A stretch of 64,000 bases of DNA from Allodiplogaster sudhausi. Lineage: Eukaryota > Nematoda > Chromadorea > Rhabditida > Diplogasteridae. Shown here in pieces: positions 1-9,566 of the stretch (the stretch's first letter is position 1; the number at the start of each line of letters is the position of its first letter). Where the stretch lies: positions 721,501 through 785,500 of the forward strand of contig CALZFC010000248.1 in the NCBI GenBank assembly GCA_945643635.1, written 5' to 3'. Under the pieces are notes generated by a model that saw only the letters and a list, made by a program, of their open reading frames with translations, was not told the origin of the DNA and did not search any database. The position numbers and the translations under genes were made by a program.

Positions 1-81
1 ATTAACAATTCATTTACTGTTTAATGTTCGAAATTGTGCTGTTGCACTTTTATAGACAAAACATACAAATGCATCGCCCCC

Positions 82-3000
82 ATGGGCGCGGATGTCAGAC
101 CGATTCTCATCGCTGCGACCATGTTTCCGGTCGCCAAGGCCAAGGCCTTTGTGGTCCATGTGAGTGCTTATTCTTTCTTGATTTGATTTGTTTGAAATTG
201 TTAAATATTATTTGTGCCATATTAGTGCTTTTAATTTTTCATCGTTTGTTTAAAAAAAATGTTAAATATTATTTGCGCCATATTAATGTTTTTTTTATTA
301 TTATTTAATGATATGATCTTACAAGACAGATATTTTCCATATTTTGTTTAATTTTCATTATTATTATGTGCGACAAATACTGAAAGAAAGAAAATGGTTC
401 GAATTGCCTTTTAAGAGAGTCGGCAACTGCGGAATGGTTGGGGGCGCCGTGCGCATTCTCTTTGAGCGCCCGTGCGACCCTCGCATCTTTGGCCTTTCCG
501 CGGGCGGAGACATCTTCTTCGTCGTCAAGCTGCCATACGAAGCGGATCGATGGCAATCTTGTGAGGAAAGAGAGAGAGAGAGCGAAAGGGAGAGAGTGAT
601 GTTAAGATAAAAAGTTTAAGAGAAGATTTAGAGATGGGGAGTGGGAGATATAAAAGGAAGGAGTAAGAGAGAAGGCGACTTGCCTCTTTCTCACCCAATC
701 TACATTCCTATGCTTCTATCTCTTATTGTTGAACCGAAAAAGTCTGAATGAACAAAAGGTTGCGTTTCCAGACGTGGTTACCTGCACGCAGAAGCTGCCT
801 GCGATGCTTTACCTCCCAGCCACGGACCGTGTCGTTGACATCCGAGTCTGGCCGCGTCTCTCACAGCAGATGATGGCAGTCGTCGAGTCAGGGGAATGAT
901 TCATTTATATTTCTTCAAGGGTAAACAGTACCTTCTCCTTTCCGTTTTTTTTACTGTTGGGGGGGGGTTGGCCATTTGGCCTTTTGTAACTAACCCCCGG
1001 CCAAGTCCAGAGGCAGACACTATTCAGCACTGGAAATAATGCTTTATTGAGAGATAAAAAGAAATGCTACAACAGTGGACGGCAAGATTTGACTACTACC
1101 CAGTAATTATAGACCGGTCCCTACTTGGTCGAGATGCAGAGCCGAAGGAAGTGGCCGTTGCCGGGGTTGAGTGGAGGAGGAGGCAAAGGGAAAGGAGCCG
1201 CGAAGTCCTGCGAATACACGATGATGCCGAGTGGGCTGCTGCTCGGCGTGTCTAACAATGTGAGGATTTCTTTTTTTACTTATCTTTTTTTCTATTTGGT
1301 TTACTTGGTATTTACTTCTGTATAAAACTTTTGCAATCTTAATATTTTTTTCTTAGACTAGCCTTACAAAACTTTAAGACTCTTTGCGAGTATTTGATGT
1401 CGGAGGCTTACGTGACTGGAACCTGCTGCCTTGATTCGAAGGTTAGAGTGGTTATCCATGCTTGATGCGAAGGCTAGATCCATGTTTGAGGGTTTACATT
1501 AGTTATTTGTCCTAGTAAGTGATAGAGTATGAAAGAGCAATTGCAAGGCCAGCACTGTTTGAGATTGTCTCCGTTGCCCACTTCACTTCCTTGGACATTG
1601 TCACGTGCATCACCGAACACGGCCAAATCGCTCTCTTCCACTTCGACAGCACCACAGGTCGGAAAAAAAATTCGTTTTGAAATGAAATTATAAAAGTTTT
1701 CCTTTCTCCCCAAAGCCCAACCCCACCATGTTTTTGAGGACCATTTAGGCAAAAACACCTCTATCCCACCTTGTTTTCCGGACCCAATACCTCCATCCCC
1801 ACCCTAATCTTTTGGGTCCTCGACGGACGAATCGTCAATACCTTTGAATACCGTATTCTTTTTTTGAATTTCCCTCATCATTCTTGTTTCGTCTCTCTAA
1901 TTGTAAATCACAAGCTCTCTGGTCTTTATAGTCAGACTGAAAGAGCGCGAATTCAAATTTGAGGTTTTCGCTCCTTTAAGGGCTGACCTGTCGCAAGGGC
2001 ATGGCTTTCCTTCCGCGCGGGACCCTCGCCACCATTTCATACGGTATGCAGTTGGCACCAACAGATGCAGACATGACCGACTGGATGGCGTTCCTTCTCA
2101 TTGGCACGGCCGACGGCAGAATCTTCTGGGTCAACATCACAGGTCCTTTTTTCAATCTGAAACTATTATAGGTTATAATTTTTTAATGATTTTTTTTAAT
2201 TACAAATCATAATGTTTAAAATCACTAAAATCTTGGCTTTTGTATTTATATTTTTCAACAGTTACAGAATTCGAAGACTGACTTTTTTTCTCGAAAGCAA
2301 AAGAAACTGATCGCTTTGCTATATAATCTTTACCGCTGAACAGGGAATAAAGGGTGGCCCGAGGTTTCCGCCAATGTGGGTGGATGTGGGTCTCAAAGGG
2401 GCGTTGAGAAAACTTCTTCTTCTTACAGGCGTGCACATTTTTGGTAGCGAGTCCTCGATGCCCCTTCCCGTGCGCGAACTGAACAACCGCAGAGAAGAGC
2501 ATTCGATCGAGGAGATGAAATTCCTTCGAGAGGTTTCTTCTTTTAAAGTTATTTTTGATAATTCGTCCCTTTCTTTATTCCTTCCTTTTTTTCTCTCACT
2601 CTCCCTCTTCCTCTCTCTCGCTCTCCCTTCCCTCGTTCTAATACTCTCGCCTTCCTATACCCACTCATTAGTTCCTAGGTTACTATATACCTTTTGTGCA
2701 GACTGAGGATGGTTCATTGACATGCGCGGACAAGATGGACATGGCGATTGAGCATCGTGGTGGCACTGTGTTAGTTTTCATTTTTATTTCTAGAACACGG
2801 CCCAGAAGCCGTGCTGAAGAACAGAAGACTGATGATTTTTTACCATTTACCGATTAGTTTTTTTTAACCATTTTTAACCACCGAGGCCAGTCCCAAAGAT
2901 TGTGGCATAACCTATAAAGCTTTGAAACCATTTTTTATGTCTTTAAATTCTGATTAATTGCTTTGAACACCATTTTAGTCATGTTCGCGTGGAGTGGGAT

Positions 3001-3597
3001 GCTCGCAACGGTCGACTTTCATCTAAAGAGAGCAATCGCTACCCGAGGATGGGGACTCCCGTCAAGGTTTGACATACTGGTTATTCATTTATTCATTTAG
3101 GTAATTATTTACATATTTATTTATCTATTTATTTATCTATTTAGTTGTTTATTTATTATTATATATATACTTTATTTATTTATCTTTTTTTATTTGCAAT
3201 CGTCTTCGGTATGGGTGAGATCTTCGGTTTACTAAGGGGAATGTGCGTAAAAAAGAATGAAAGAATTAGGAAATCATGAGGTATACAAAGACAATATTTC
3301 GTGGAAACTAAACAGTAGTTTTTTTTATAGATTGGATATTATTTTTGTTTTTTGAAAATAATTTCAAAATATTTTTTGTTCTTTCTTTTTTTCCGCCTAT
3401 TTTTCTATTTCCCCAACTACATAATTGTTTCTTCTCTCTTTCTATCTCTCTCTATCTCTTTATCTCTTTCCCCGCTCCAGAAGTTTAAAAATGATTTCAG
3501 GAAGCAATTCTTTGTCCTTGTCGTGGGAGCCGATGGCATGGAGTCTCTCCATCTCTGCAAGCGACGAATTGCCAAGTGCTTTGATGAGATTTGCTAA
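82..3597 (+). CDS. Multi-exon gene, beta-propeller-like protein (model incomplete)
   Basis: Clear coding exons lie at about 82-159, 416-560, 772-890, 1113-1259, 1370-1431, 1543-1656, 1997-2142, 2430-2531, 2701-2750, 2979-3068 and 3481-3597, with GT-AG borders and G/C-rich third positions. The proposed start is the ATG at 82; the stop is TAA at 3595-3597. Short stretches such as IVTCITEHGQIALFHFD and LLIGTADGRIFWVN look like the 'value, then readout' strands of a WD40 or related beta-propeller, and RVFDVGGLRDWNLL near 1390 has the same flavour in an alternative frame. I do not recognise the family. Phases match for exons 1-2-3-4 and for the last three exons; those around 1260-1660 do not resolve by eye, so a small exon or alternative sites are likely. 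The N terminus may lie outside the window. Confidence 0.5.
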
Positions 3598-4806
3598 GGA
3601 GCTAGACTAAGAAGAGAACGAAATTGTTGATCGACTGCCTTTTCGCGTGTTTATTTATTTTCTTTGTATCAATAACTTGGTGAATTTTGCTCATTTTGGA
3701 AGCGATCATGTTGTCAGCAATTGCAATTCAGAAGCGCAAATTTTTATTGAGCCCAAATTTAATCTCGCAATCACAAGCTCTTTAAATTCTGATGTTCCAT
3801 TTTATTATGTTTTTTCTATTGATTTTCCGGTTAATCCAAGGGATTCTGTGTAGGAGACACGAACGTTTTGAAGTTGCTCACTCTTGACAGATCTCTTTTC
3901 GCTATATGTGTACTGACTCATACGAGTCACTGGCTTTAATTTAATTATATTTCAACCAATCTTTTGTCATCGATTTGTTGTTTCTTTTTAAATTACTAAT
4001 CTTCTTTTCTCATTTGTTAATAAAGATTCTTCGTCAATCACGGATGGCAAAGAGATTGAGCGGTTCTCAACCGTGTTATATTTGAATAAAATTGAATGAA
4101 GAGACACTTCCTAACTTCTAGTCGTCAAAGTTATTTGTTGCCTACCGGGCAAACCTTCTTTGACTCACCGATGTCTTACTGAAGCTACTTGTTTGCGCTC
4201 CAAATTTTCTTTTATTACACCATTGAATATATGATGCGACCACACATGATATTTAAAAACGCGAAACCATTAGAAAAAGTCCTTGCAAGTTCAGAGAAAG
4301 AATTGTGCAGATAGCAACACTACTGTGAATCAAGATTAAATCACTTGGGGGAAGGGGAGGGGCACGATGTGTTGCCACACATAATAGCAAATCCCTTCCC
4401 CTAGCAGGAAGCCGGGCTGGCCCATTGCCAAGCTCAGCCGAGCAAGGGTTTGCCCGGCCGAACTTAGCAGTTTGCGAAGCTCTCACTTGGCATTTTGCTA
4501 AGTTCTAGAAAACAAAGTACAACTCTCCTTCACAATGCCGGTTAACTCAAGGGCATATTTCAGCCACTTGAACGGCAATTTTACAGCATAAAATAGCTTT
4601 ATTCATTAATCAATGATTAAGATAAATTTCTTCGAAATGTGAGAGTATGCTCTATTTCAAGCAAGTACTTCTCACAAGTCGAAGAAACAAACGAAATTTC
4701 TTTATACCGATTAAAAATCAAAATAAAAGAGCAAAGTAAAATAAATTACACAAGCATAAAATAAATAAAGGAAATCTTGCCATGCCTCCTTTCGCTCTCG
4801 AAAGAG
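3598..4806. other. Intergenic, no gene seen
   Basis: AT-rich DNA follows the stop of the beta-propeller-like gene. AATAAA-type signals appear near 4020 and 4085 and could end its transcript. Short G/C-rich stretches near 4340-4480 have no splice-bounded reading frame. Nothing else is supported here. Confidence 0.5.
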
Positions 4807-4951
4807 CTACTCGGTGGACTTACAAGCCACTTTCCTGAGGCGAGAAGAGGGAAAGGGGAAAGGCTGAGCGAGGGCAGCAGCGAGGGCATCCGTCCAGGCG
4901 CCACAGGGGTCGAAGACATCCTGGAGAGAGAGAGAGAGAAAGAGAGAGAGC

Positions 4952-4996
<45 letters not shown>

Positions 4997-5299
4997 CGAG
5001 GATAGAGAGAGATGCATACCTGTTGAAGCAGAAGGGCCCGGTGACTGTTGAAGCTGGTGGGCCCGGTGAAAGGAGACGGTAGGCCTCGAGTATAACTGAA
5101 AGGATTAGAAATGTTCACACTCATAGACCTAGAGAAAGAGAGTAGAGAGAGAGCGCGAGAGAGAGAGAGAGAGAGCTATAGAGACAGGAAAGAGATAGGA
5201 AACATGCCTACCTCAAAGGTGTTGCTGTAGACGAGGTCGACGAGCGCAGCGCTGGGACGAGTACGATAGAGACTGCAACAAGAGGATGGTGTACTTTCG

Positions 5300-5342
<43 letters not shown>

Positions 5343-6835
5343 GCCTACCTCAAAACCCCTTCTAATCTGCTTCACAAGCTCTTCCTTCTCGTTCAGACTA
5401 ATTCTAAGCGCCTCCACAGTCGACTCAAGGTTCCTAATCTTGGTGGAAGAAACGCGAGCATTCTTATTCAAATTCGCAATAACGCGAAGCAATCCCTTGC
5501 TTCTCTCAGACTGTCTCATACATCCTTCACAGCCATTCCTAACGAGCCCCAGGTCACCTACTCCTACCTCAAAAACACGTTCCATCGCAACAACTTGCAC
5601 AATAGGAATGCGCGCGCGAATTACTGACCGCTGTCGCTGTTCATCTCGTGCGGAGGAGGGCGTTGGAGTGGTGCGGAGGAAGAAGACAGCGCAGCGATTG
5701 ACGGTAGAGCAGAGGGAGGCTTCACGTGCGAGCTCACCTGCAACAACAACAAGGAGCTTGAGAGGCCGGCTTAATTGAAGGAAGGAGTTTGAGCAAGGAG
5801 TACCAAGGAGTACACACATACTACAGTATACCGGTCAAATGAGTCAACGGGGGTCTGCTGGGTCAAAGTCCTCCAAATGTCTCTAAACTTGCCCAGCATG
5901 CTTCCTTTCATTTCAATTTGCATAAAAACTACAGTATACCGGTCAAATGGGTCAATTAACGTCCGATGGATCTTATTACTCTAAAAGTCTTCAAAATTAC
6001 TCAGCACAGCATATTACTTTTCATGTAATTTTACATTCAAACTATATTATACCGTTCAAATTGGTCAACTGATGTACGCGGGGTCAAAGTGATACAAAAA
6101 TTGTCAAAACTGCCAGGCAACTTCAAAAGACGTTCCATCGCACAGGTAACACAGAAAAAACGAGCGATTTACTAACCGATTGTTTCTTCTGGAGAACGGG
6201 GATGGACGGGGATGGAGGAAGAGGAATGAAGTCGTCGCCGTCGCTGAGAAGATCTTGCGAGGACAAGCTTGGGCTGGCCTGCAACAACAACAACAAAATT
6301 CAAGTCAACACTAAATTAACATTTATTAACATTTCGGTTTGCTTGTTAAGAGGCTTAACTATACACAGTTTACCAAAAAAAGTCATATGAATGATATAAA
6401 GTACCAGACTTTCGCAGTGATCAGAAAGAAATTGTGTCGGAATAATATTAAATTTTGGCTAGCATGACGCATACAGCATTCTAAAGTTATGTTACGACAT
6501 TTTTTGCATACAACAAACTAGTAAAACTTTATAAGAAAGCACGGCAAACAACAACAATAACATCACGGAACGATGATTAGCATATTCTTTTTCGCCCAGC
6601 TCTGTTTGGAGCACTTCTCAAATTGCCAAAAAGCTACAAATGCCAAAAAATAACACGAAGGCATATCCCCTTAAGAGAAAATTATTTTTGCGGGAAAAAA
6701 GCCTATTTGAAAAGTTCAATGGCAGCAACACATCGTGAGGGGGGAAGGGATGCCTACCGCCGCCAACACTCCGCTCCAGGGGGTGCCAAGCCCTGGCCTC
6801 GTCTTGCCAGCAAAGACGTAATCAGTTGGAGCAGA
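4807..6835 (-). CDS. 3' exons of a gene with low-complexity and coiled-coil parts
   Basis: Reading the minus strand, five exons join in phase. Exon 6758-6835 (26 codons, includes DYVFAGKTRPGLGTPW) is followed by an exon ending near 6182 (starts ASPSLSSQDLLSDGDDF). Next come a Ser/Pro-rich exon (about 5636-5738), a short exon (about 5567-5595; VVAMERVFE) and a coiled-coil exon (about 5343-5510; heptad-like VIANLNKNARVSSTKIRNLE). Three exons end on Phe-Glu and an identical GTAGG donor. After the coiled-coil exon, splicing to 5280 gives a stop at 5213. Other exon-like segments at 5025-5087 and 4820-4921 suggest alternative 3' ends reaching a stop at 4807. The family is not recognised. Any 5' exons must lie beyond the retroelements that begin about 5 bp upstream of exon 6758-6835, and I could not find them. 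Confidence 0.42.
4922..5340. repeat. (GA)n microsatellite clusters
   Basis: Runs of GA with few interruptions lie at 4927-5010, 5131-5176 and 5304-5338. On the minus strand they are (TC)n tracts inside introns of the coiled-coil gene, next to its splice sites. Confidence 0.8.
5820..6118. repeat. Three diverged tandem copies of a unit of about 111 bp
   Basis: Copies start at about 5821, 5931 and 6042. Each opens with CTACAGTATACCGGTCAAAT or a close variant, followed by GGTCAA and a later GGGTCAAAG-like segment. Spacing is 110-111 bp. The array lies in an intron of the minus-strand coiled-coil gene. The first two copies are most alike and the third has lost its end. Confidence 0.75.
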
Positions 6836-6839
6836 CTGA

Positions 6840-8093
6840 TTTATACATATACTTGAGGTGAGAGTGCATGGGCAGAGCGAAGCCGGGTAGCCATGGGGAG
6901 AAAAATTAGGGGATCCGAGAATAGATATCAAATGCCAGATACACTTAATATGCTAGGTAAAGCGAGTAAGTTAAGCTTACTTAGATGAGTTTTAGCAGAG
7001 AATAGAGAAGGTGCAGAAACAAAATCTACTGGGAGTGAAGTGTACCATCTAGCAGTACGAAAAGCAAACGAATGGAACAAAGAGTCTCTTCTAGTCATTG
7101 GTATATGAAAACTAAAAACGGACGTTCTACCAGAGCATGGCTTAAAAACATATAGGAATATGTACGTGCCCGTTCATTATCTTAAAACACATTAGAATAT
7201 CGATTGCTACCCGCCGACGGTAAAGAGAGAGAAGAGAAAAGGACTGAAGCCTAGTCTGGTAATCCGGAATATTAGAAACAGAGACATTACCATTGGAACA
7301 CCGAATAAAAAGAAATCGACTGAAGACCTTTTGTACACGTTCAACAGATCTAATAAGAGTGACCTTGTAAGGAGACCAAATAGAGCAACCAAATTCAACA
7401 ATAGGTAAAACAAAGCATTTAAAACATCTTATATAAGGAGAAGAGGAAGAGCATTTCAAAATTCTGAATAAGGCATATACAACCCTAAGAGCCTTACTAA
7501 TAGTCATGTCAATATGATACTTGAAAGTAAGACTTAGATCTACGTAAACACCCAAGTCTCGAACTGGCTCAGAAGCAATAGGAAAAGGTATATCAGAAGA
7601 GGAAGACAGAGAGATACAAGAGTGAAAGACATTGTAGGGCAATTTTGGGTTGTTTTTAACGCTGCACTTTTTGTGTGCAACTTCGAGCTGCCATTTTGAG
7701 CAGTACTTTTGGATTACCAATGAGGATTCAAAGAGCTGTGAATGAGTCAGGGACTGCGAAAGTGGATCGAAAGAGGCAAAAAGTTTGAAATCGTCGGCAA
7801 ATAGTACCGGCTTTACAGATGCAAGATGCATTAGATCTTGCGGTAGATCCGAGAGGTAGATGCTAAAAAGAAGTGGGGACAGAACGGCTCCCTGGGGCAC
7901 TCCTGAGCTTGCAAAGAAGCTGACACAGAGTGAGCCGTTTACCTTAACCTGAAAAGAACGATTGTTCAGAAATGATCCAAACCATTTTAAAAGTTGCCCT
8001 CTAATTCCCAGTCTTTCAAGTTTGTAAATCAATTTAGGAATAGAAACCTTGTCAAAAGCCTTAGCCAGATCATAATAAAGGACATCAAACAAA
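6840..8093 (-). mobile_element. 3' half of an old CR1/Jockey-like LINE, split by a younger LINE
   Basis: This is the downstream half of a non-LTR retrotransposon whose upstream half is at 12478-14995. It carries the second part of the reverse transcriptase (7142-8093) and, in another frame near 6910-7140, the typical C-terminal tail (about RTARWYTSLPVDF). The 3' end is a short TATA-rich tail at about 6841-6855 rather than poly(A). The tail stops about 5 bp before a splice acceptor of the coiled-coil gene. The element lies in the same direction as that gene. Confidence 0.75.
7142..8093 (-). pseudogene. LINE ORF2 fragment: reverse transcriptase palm to thumb
   Basis: The reading frame holds the conserved reverse transcriptase blocks in order: YYDLAKAFDKV (motif A), GVPQGAVLSPLLFSIYLSDLP (motif B, split here as GVPQGAVLSPLLF plus SIYLSDLP), LFADDFKLF (motif C with the catalytic Asp pair) and the downstream DLGV-like motif (VRDLGVYVD). 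The gene is broken. Its N-terminal part is 4.4 kb away beyond the inserted LINE, and the frame ends early at 7142 although tail-like coding sequence continues in another frame. Confidence 0.85.
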
Positions 8094-8252
8094 ATCAGAC
8101 ACCCGCTGCCCTCAGACACCCGCTGCCCTCTCAGACACCCGCTGCCCTCTCAGACACCCGCTGCCCTCTCCCAGACACCCGCTGCCCTCTCTCAGACACC
8201 CGCTGCCCTCTCAGACACCCGCTGCCCTCTCAGACACCCGCTGCCCTCTCTT
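8094..8252 (+). repeat. 19-bp minisatellite, about 8 copies
   Basis: The unit CAGACACCCGCTGCCCTCT is repeated about eight times with only CT-length changes between some copies. The array starts exactly where the old minus-strand LINE is interrupted and lies just before ORF1 of the younger LINE. It is most simply read as the 5' UTR of that LINE. Confidence 0.9.
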
Positions 8253-8469
8253 GCTGTGCGGCCGCTCAACTCTTGGCTCCTTAACGGTCCGCTCAGCTGC
8301 AGCTAATGCTTCCGCCTGTGTGCCTCAGGCCTTCCTAAGTCTCCAAAGGCACTTTCTAAGGTTACCTCTTGCCGTATACGAGCTTCCTCTCTCTCTCCTT
8401 TCGTCATCCAACTCAACTAGTACCCTTGGGCCAGGGGAATACGTGATCTACTTAGGCCCTTTATGAGTT

Positions 8470-9564
8470 ATGATTGGTCTGGACTCTTCTTCTTCTGACC
8501 CTCCCAAGACTGTCTCTCCTCTGGTCTCGTTTGCCGATCGATTCCAGAACCGCCGCAAGCGGATTCGAGCTGATGGCGGCTCCGTTGGCGACGAGGCAAG
8601 CGAAGACGAACTCATCCACCTCATGGCCCAGAAAGTCGACGCCATGGTCGTCGCCCTCTCTGCCAAGGACGACGACATCCATTCCCTTTCCACTCTCCTG
8701 GCCGAGAAGGAGAAACGAATCTCCACTCTGGAGGCAGCCCATTTTGATCTTCTTTCGCGTTTTGATGCTTTCCTCTCTGCTCCCGTTCCCGCTAGCACCG
8801 AGTTAGACGTTGAAATGACTGCTCCCACCCTTTCTCCTTCTCGCGGGGCTGCCTCCGTTCCCTCTCCTTCCAACCCACCGCTTCCTTCCCCTTCCAACTC
8901 TCTCGTATCTGAGGCCGCCTGGAACCCCTCCTTCGAGACGGAGGAGGAGAAGGCCGATAGAACGGAACGCCGTCGTTCCGTTGTTTTTGCCGGTGTGGAC
9001 TATGCATACGGCACTTCCACTCAGCGAGTTCTCTGTTACTATGATGTTATCACACGTATGCTTGATTTCCTGGATGTCTCTGTTGTCCCCGTAGCAGTGT
9101 ACCCTCTCCCCTCTCGCGGATCCCGCACCGCTCTATTGAAAGTTGTCCTACCCAATTCCGCTGCCCAGGAGGAGATGATCAGGAAGGCCCCTCGTCTCTC
9201 TCAGTCGGACGACTTCTTCCGCATCTCCGTCCGCCCTTCCCTCACCCTGGCTCAAAGGGGCATCAAGCCCTCCGCTCCCCGTCCCCGCTTGGATTATTCC
9301 AAGTTCTTCCGCCACCCTCGCCCACTCTCTCAGGCCAATCTCGGCCGCCCCACAAACACCGTCCCCATCCAGCCTCCCCCACAATACAGGCGTCCTGCCA
9401 TCCCTCGCAATCGTAACCCGTCCTTTACTATCCCCCCTCTTTCCTCTTATCAACAGCATCGCAGTGCTGCTCCCGCTTCCCCCTCTCCCTATAACCTGTG
9501 GCATCGCAACGCCGGTCCCCCTCCTTCTTCTTTCTACCATTGGCCTCCTCTCCATTACAATTAA
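8470..9564 (+). CDS. LINE ORF1 protein (364 aa)
   Basis: An uninterrupted frame begins at ATG 8470. Residues about 45-105 are rich in heptads (MAQKVDAMVVALSAKDDD and following) and would form a coiled coil, as in ORF1 proteins that trimerise and bind LINE RNA. A Ser/Pro-rich linker follows. Next comes a globular stretch from about residue 165 (RRRSVVFAGVDYAYG ... TALLKVVLPN) that resembles the RRM-like part of LINE ORF1 proteins. The C-terminal third is rich in Pro, Arg and aromatic residues. No zinc knuckle was seen. The older minus-strand LINE has a counterpart at 14058-14937. Confidence 0.8.
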   Translation: MIGLDSSSSDPPKTVSPLVSFADRFQNRRKRIRADGGSVGDEASEDELIHLMAQKVDAMVVALSAKDDDIHSLSTLLAEKEKRISTLEAAHFDLLSRFDAFLSAPVPASTELDVEMTAPTLSPSRGAASVPSPSNPPLPSPSNSLVSEAAWNPSFETEEEKADRTERRRSVVFAGVDYAYGTSTQRVLCYYDVITRMLDFLDVSVVPVAVYPLPSRGSRTALLKVVLPNSAAQEEMIRKAPRLSQSDDFFRISVRPSLTLAQRGIKPSAPRPRLDYSKFFRHPRPLSQANLGRPTNTVPIQPPPQYRRPAIPRNRNPSFTIPPLSSYQQHRSAAPASPSPYNLWHRNAGPPPSSFYHWPPLHYN

Positions 9565-9566
9565 GC

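Noticed and set aside
4777..5124. Long Arg/Glu or Leu/Ser reading frames over GA/TC repeats
   Set aside because: They are translations of microsatellites with no splice signals or conserved residues; the same occurs at 28304-28606, 33381-33620, 36363-36669 and 55695-56768.
8094..8252. CRISPR-like array
   Set aside because: The 19-bp units are directly adjacent with no unique spacers, and the genome is eukaryotic.
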